Origin: JAHEKB01 sp049115575 | GTDB taxonomy: Bacteria > Bacteroidota > Bacteroidia > NS11-12g > UBA9320 | Assembly (NCBI GenBank): GCA_049115575.1 | Contig: JAGDZU010000004.1 | Coordinates: 310,001-374,000, forward strand | DNA: 64,000 nucleotides | Direction: 5' to 3' | In this document: piece by piece, positions 60,298 through 64,000 of the stretch | How positions within the stretch are numbered: position 1 is the first letter of the stretch | Layout of the letters: each line of letters begins with the position of its first letter | Translations under genes and position numbers: made by a program | The notes under the pieces: model-generated | Told to the model about the DNA's origin: nothing | Seen by the model: the letters and a program-made list of their open reading frames with translations, nothing else | Databases searched by the model: none

Positions 60298-60816
60298 ATG
60301 GAAAGTAAGTATGCCATAAGAAAAATGACTGCTTCAGATGTGACGCACATCTGCGACTATTGGTTGTTATCAGATGATGATTACCTTAAAGGAATGGGAG
60401 TTGATCTTGCAAAGGTTCCAAGCAGGGAAGAATTGAGCAATATGCTCAACACTCAATTACAATTACCCTTATCTCAGCGGCAATCTTTTGCTTTGATTTG
60501 GTTGCTTAATGGCAATCCTTTTGGTCATTGCAATGTGAATCAAATTGAATTTGGAAAACGCGCAAATATGCATTTGCACATATGGAGTCAAGAAAACAGA
60601 AACAAAGGTATAGGAACAGCCCTTTTGAAACTCAGCATTCCAATATTCTTTGAGGAATTAAAGTTGAGTGAATTATACTGCGAACCTTATGCTTTCAACC
60701 CAGCGCCCAATAAGATTTTAAAATCTATAGGATTCGAATTCATTAAGAAATATATGACCATCCCTGGTTCCATAAATTTTGAACAGGAAGTCAATCAATG
60801 GAGGCTAAAGCATTGA
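60298..60816 (+). CDS. GNAT family acetyltransferase
   Basis: This 172-residue N-acetyltransferase belongs to the RimJ/RimL-like group. The acetyl-CoA binding part is RNKGIGTALLKLS (about 99-111), and the C-terminal KSIGFEFIKKYM (about 140-151) matches the conserved GF motif. ATG at 60298 is preferred over a TTG two codons earlier. The substrate is unknown. It has a good 80-base gap before the next gene. Confidence 0.82.
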   Translation: MESKYAIRKMTASDVTHICDYWLLSDDDYLKGMGVDLAKVPSREELSNMLNTQLQLPLSQRQSFALIWLLNGNPFGHCNVNQIEFGKRANMHLHIWSQENRNKGIGTALLKLSIPIFFEELKLSELYCEPYAFNPAPNKILKSIGFEFIKKYMTIPGSINFEQEVNQWRLKH

Positions 60817-60895
60817 TTATGAATGCAACTTGAATGGCTAAATCTAGGCATTTAAAAAAACCTTAAATTCGTTTGATAACCTCATTTCATTTGCT

Positions 60896-62065
60896 ATGAA
60901 GACCTTCATATATTTCATTCTCTTTTCATGTCTTTCCATTTTCACTTTCAACAGCTGTCAAGAAGATGATCAGTTGGGTAAAGCGGATAACAGCCCTAAG
61001 TTCAATCTTGACCTTTTTGAGCAAAATATTATTGACTATATCAATTGGAATAACGACCAGCCCATTGCATGGGCATATACTATAAATATGGATGGATGGC
61101 TAGAGAGGTCGGATGCATTTGGTGATGCTAGACAGGTCGCAGATGGACAATTGGATTTCACGCTCAATAAAGAAATCAATATTGCCAGTGTTAGCAAATT
61201 CTACACTGCTGTTGCCGCATTGAAATTATTAGATGCAAACAACCTCACCATAGATAGTAAAATAGCCCCTTGGTTGCCTAATGATTGGGTTCAAGGTCCT
61301 GGTGTTGACGAACTGGAATTCAAAGACTTATTAGGACATAGATCTGGACTAAATAGTATCAACAGCAATTTTGATAGCACTTTGTCTTATAGTGGGCTTG
61401 AATCTTGTATAAGTGATGGCGTTCTGCTCATTACCAACTACAGGTATTTAAATGTCAATTTTGCCCTCTTTAGAGTTCTGATACCTTCTTTGTGGAGTGC
61501 AGTTCAAGGGTCTCCACAAACCATAGATATTACAAGTAGTGCAAATTGCCAAATCATGTTTCTATGGTATATGCAACAGGAATTATTTAGCCCAATCGGA
61601 CTAACTTATATCAATTGTAGCCCTGAAGACAGGCAGGAAGCCACTTTGTATTATAATGTAAATGACAACAATCAAACTAGTGGCACTTATTATACAAGTT
61701 GGTCACATAGATCCGGTGGTGGTGGATATTTCATGACCACTATGGAAATGGCTCGATTTAACGCATACTATGAGCATACTGAAACTATTTTGAGCAAGGA
61801 ACTTCGCGATATAATGAAAGACAACAGATTTGGAATGGACAGATCTTCCAATCTAGAAACACACGGAAGTTACTACGCGAAAAATGGATCTATATCTAAT
61901 AGCGGAAATGGACAAGGTGTCATTTCTTATATCGCAATGTTTCCTATCAATGGCGTTGATATTGTTATTAATATGAATACACAGGGAGTAACATTTAATG
62001 ACCCTTCTGCCAATAACTTTATTGGAACTGCTATGTATAGAGCTTACAACGATGCATGGGAATAA
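60896..62065 (+). CDS. Serine hydrolase lipoprotein, beta-lactamase (class C) family
   Basis: This 389-residue lipoprotein has a lipobox ending at Cys21 (TFNSC). The SxxK catalytic pair is Ser98/Lys101 (SVSK), the YxN motif is at about 182-184 (YLN), and the third motif is HRSGGGG (about 271-277, in place of KTG). Family members are D-Ala-D-Ala carboxypeptidase-like or esterase enzymes. The mature enzyme is likely attached to the outer membrane facing the periplasm or outside; the substrate is unknown. TTcaTTTG ends two bases before the ATG. Confidence 0.85.
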   Translation: MKTFIYFILFSCLSIFTFNSCQEDDQLGKADNSPKFNLDLFEQNIIDYINWNNDQPIAWAYTINMDGWLERSDAFGDARQVADGQLDFTLNKEINIASVSKFYTAVAALKLLDANNLTIDSKIAPWLPNDWVQGPGVDELEFKDLLGHRSGLNSINSNFDSTLSYSGLESCISDGVLLITNYRYLNVNFALFRVLIPSLWSAVQGSPQTIDITSSANCQIMFLWYMQQELFSPIGLTYINCSPEDRQEATLYYNVNDNNQTSGTYYTSWSHRSGGGGYFMTTMEMARFNAYYEHTETILSKELRDIMKDNRFGMDRSSNLETHGSYYAKNGSISNSGNGQGVISYIAMFPINGVDIVINMNTQGVTFNDPSANNFIGTAMYRAYNDAWE

Positions 62066-62109
62066 AACAGTATTACTTTAAATCCTTACATTCGACCCAA
62101 TAAAAAACT

Positions 62110-62952
62110 ATGAAAAACTTATTATTACTTATTCTGGCTTTCTTAAGTTCTAACGTCATTGCTCAAATTACCACCCCAAGGCCTAGTCCTTTATGTAGCG
62201 TTGAGCAGAAAGTAGGATTAACAGATATTGGCATTACCTATTCGAGACCAAGCATGAAAGATCGTGTGATTTTTGGAGAATTGGTAGCCTATGATAAAAT
62301 GTGGCGAACAGGCGCGAATGCCTCAACAAAAATCAGCTTCTCAGATGCAGTGCGAATAAATAATACAGATGTACCAGCGGGAACTTATGCGCTTTATACA
62401 ATTCCAGGAGAAGACGAGTGGACCATTATTCTTCATAAAAACTTAAGCTATTGGGGTACCGGTGGAGATAAATACAACGAAGAAGAAGATCAAATCAGGT
62501 TTACTGTGGTGCCAAATAATAACTATAAAGAAACCATAGAAACTATGACCATGAATCTAGCTAATTTAACTTCTGACGGCTGTGATTTGGAATTACTATG
62601 GGCTAATACGCAAGTGAAATTTGCCATTGAAGTGAGCTATGATGCTACGGTAATGGAACAAATTGAAAAGGCGATGACCATCTCCGCTTCCACTTATTAC
62701 AGTGCTGCTAGATACTATCTCGAAAACGACAAAGATTTGAATCAAGCTTTGGAATGGATTGAAAAAGCAACCGAGGATGGAGATTACTACTGGTATTACA
62801 GGCAAAAAGCGCTGATACAGGCAAAACTTGGAATGTACCACGAGGCCATTGAAAGTGCCATGCACTCTAAAGAACTCGCTGCTGAAGCTGGTAACGACAA
62901 CTATGTCAAATCCAATGAAGATTCCATTGAAGAGTGGAAAACTAAACTTTAG
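62110..62952 (+). CDS. DUF2911 family secreted protein
   Basis: This 280-residue protein has a signal peptide (about 1-19, ending VIAQ) and a DUF2911 domain (about 22-150, with GLTDIGITYSRPSMKDRVIF split across the family signature, and YDKMWRTGANASTKISF). The C-terminal 90 residues are helical with a TPR-like pair (LEWIEKATEDGDYYW). DUF2911 is common in Bacteroidota and its function is unknown. It is followed by a phosphatidyltransferase-like gene in the same frame after its TAG stop. Confidence 0.9.
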   Translation: MKNLLLLILAFLSSNVIAQITTPRPSPLCSVEQKVGLTDIGITYSRPSMKDRVIFGELVAYDKMWRTGANASTKISFSDAVRINNTDVPAGTYALYTIPGEDEWTIILHKNLSYWGTGGDKYNEEEDQIRFTVVPNNNYKETIETMTMNLANLTSDGCDLELLWANTQVKFAIEVSYDATVMEQIEKAMTISASTYYSAARYYLENDKDLNQALEWIEKATEDGDYYWYYRQKALIQAKLGMYHEAIESAMHSKELAAEAGNDNYVKSNEDSIEEWKTKL

Positions 62953-63006
62953 ATTATTTCAAACCTCAGTAAACTCCCTCATGGGCTGATATATGCGCGA
63001 CTTTTT

Positions 63007-63567
63007 ATGTCGTTCATCATACTGGCATTTGCCTTTATTGATTACTCTCAATTTAGAATCAGCATTGCTATACTTGTGGTTTTTGGCTTGATTTCAGACG
63101 TCCTAGATGGAATTATTGCTAGACGTATCGGAACATCCTCTGTAGCATTGAGGAAACTTGATTCCAATGTAGACCAGGTCTTTTGGTTAAGTACATTGTT
63201 TGTAGTGTTTTACTTCAATCAAGTCCTGTTCCAGCTATATTGGTATTGGGTATTCGCTGTAGTAATTTTAGAAATTCTGGCTTACGTTATCAGTTATAAG
63301 AAATTCAAGAAGACGGTAGCTACCCACTCCATTCTAGCAAAGCTTTTTACCTTATCATTATTCGTATTCATCTTAGAGGTATTGCTCATGGGAACAAGCA
63401 ATTACCTTTTCAAGCTCACCATATTTATGGCCATTCTAAGCAGATTGGAGATTATTGGAATCTTATTGTTATTAAAGAAATGGGCAACAGATGTTCCAAG
63501 CATCTTTGCTGTTGGCAAACTGAATAAAGGAATTCAGCCAAAAAGAAGTAAATGGTTTAACGGTTAG
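63007..63567 (+). CDS. CDP-alcohol phosphatidyltransferase family protein
   Basis: This membrane enzyme of 186 residues from ATG 63007 transfers a phosphatidyl or similar group from a CDP-activated donor. The signature is DVLDGIIARR (Asp31, Asp34, Gly35, Arg39) then Asp52 and Asp56; the Gly usually found eight residues after the AR pair is Leu48. The first TM helix seems cut: the same frame is open upstream to the DUF2911 stop and encodes LPHGLIYARLF, the kind of segment these enzymes begin with, but contains no ATG, GTG or TTG (only CTG at 62986 and ATT at 62953/62956). Confidence 0.82.
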   Translation: MSFIILAFAFIDYSQFRISIAILVVFGLISDVLDGIIARRIGTSSVALRKLDSNVDQVFWLSTLFVVFYFNQVLFQLYWYWVFAVVILEILAYVISYKKFKKTVATHSILAKLFTLSLFVFILEVLLMGTSNYLFKLTIFMAILSRLEIIGILLLLKKWATDVPSIFAVGKLNKGIQPKRSKWFNG

Positions 63568-64000
63568 AATAGGATACCAAATGAAATCCCTCCTCTCAAC
63601 ATCGGTACCGGGAATCCATCAATATCTGCCCAAGCTGATGTCTTATTCGCATCATATGTCATATTATCAATAATATTACCAACTATTATAATGTTGACAT
63701 CGCCATTTGCTTTAAGCTCGTCCATTTCCTTTTTAATATCAGCGAAGTCTTCTTCCTCTAGGTTAGGGTCATCAGTTTCTGCATGAGCATTTCCTACACC
63801 AAGACCTAGACCTCCATAGAAGTCAAGAACGAACATTTTACCTATAGGTACTTGAGTTCCTATAACTACACCTCCACCAAATGCACTGGCTGAGCCATTT
63901 GCATATGCTCTGATGTTACTTCCATTCTTGTCATAATCATAAGGTATTTCAAAATTATAACTAAAGTATCGAGCGAATACCTCAAAATAGAATCCTTTAA
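63564..64000 (-). CDS. DUF3575-like outer-membrane beta-barrel protein, 5' end outside window
   Basis: The open frame on the minus strand runs from the stop at 63564 to the window end, giving at least 144 C-terminal residues. A Met at 63836 is internal: about 54 in-frame codons continue upstream through GTQVPIGK and FEVFARYF. The protein has amphipathic barrel strands, a glycine-rich GGLGLGVG segment and a C-terminal Phe, with a hydrophilic loop of acidic residues in the middle. It looks like DUF3575 or OmpA_b-brl-like outer-membrane proteins. Its stop interlocks with the convergent gene (TTAG). Confidence 0.7.
   Translation of the reverse strand, partial: KGFYFEVFARYFSYNFEIPYDYDKNGSNIRAYANGSASAFGGGVVIGTQVPIGKMFVLDFYGGLGLGVGNAHAETDDPNLEEEDFADIKKEMDELKANGDVNIIIVGNIIDNMTYDANKTSAWADIDGFPVPMLRGGISFGILF

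Noticed and set aside
1..64000. Search by eye for tRNA, rRNA, transposase, integrase, toxin-antitoxin and restriction or phage-defence genes
   Set aside because: No cloverleaf with a GGTTCRAATCC-like T arm in the gaps, no transposase or integrase motif, and no recognised defence proteins; the exonuclease, YraN and SRAP proteins are housekeeping-type. A short tRNA overlooked by eye cannot be excluded.

Overview
The window is a chromosomal segment from a member of the Bacteroidota, most likely a Flavobacteriia-type (marine, Cryomorphaceae/Owenweeksia-like) lineage. This is inferred from AT-rich DNA, the DUF4290-murA pair, two proteins with type IX secretion C-termini, a TonB-dependent receptor with a CarboxypepD_reg domain, the rplM-rpsI-rpsB-tsf ribosomal cluster, an almost complete lack of Shine-Dalgarno sites, and many Bacteroidota-type promoters (TTTG ~19-20 nt TAnnTTTG). 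No rRNA, tRNA, CRISPR array, transposase, phage gene or recognisable defence system is visible. It reads as core genome packed very tightly.

Layout. 1-4073: cell wall (murA), a thiol-disulfide protein and the chaperone pair grpE-dnaJ. 4148-8846: an ABC-2 exporter, a WD40 lipoprotein-like secreted protein, a RidA protein, and a membrane protein with its winged-helix regulator. 8841-12295 (minus): ligA, DUF6913, dapA. 12396-17915: a RemB/Wzi-like outer-membrane protein, two short-chain dehydrogenase/epimerase genes, and a sterol-desaturase-like di-iron membrane enzyme with a membrane partner. 17993-21429 (minus): tsaD, a secreted protein, crcB and a conserved periplasmic protein. 21463-30019: tamB, a TonB receptor and small envelope proteins. 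30050-35707: uvrC, pabB, and a hybrid sensor kinase on the other strand. 36197-45069: MATE exporter, outer-membrane and T9SS proteins, and a lemA-TPM-TPM-exonuclease operon. 45071-50975: murQ, ferredoxin, GNAT, an SRAP protein, ribosomal proteins L13, S9 and S2, EF-Ts, UMP kinase. 51273-60184: dcd-like, WD40, phosphopantetheinyl transferase, SDR, VOC protein, acyltransferase, dnaG, M20 amidohydrolase, YraN. 60201-64000: GNAT, a serine hydrolase lipoprotein, DUF2911, a CDP-alcohol phosphatidyltransferase, and an outer-membrane protein cut by the window end.

The most noteworthy points are not in the protein list. (1) Two, perhaps three, unannotated small RNA genes have a Bacteroidota -7 box at one end and a strong intrinsic terminator at the other (near 40525-40664, 35988-36158, and weaker at 58470-58621). 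(2) About fifteen genes have the -7 box only 4-8 nt before the start codon, so their mRNAs should be leaderless or nearly so. (3) Of nine convergent gene pairs, five overlap by exactly four bases with interlocked stop codons and two overlap by more; the only open gap, behind pyrH, holds a strange 297-nt segment where frr would be expected. (4) DnaJ has lost exactly the two cysteine motifs that build zinc site I, keeping site II. (5) MurA carries Asp in place of the fosfomycin-target Cys. No dramatic new multi-gene system is evident, and I do not claim one.
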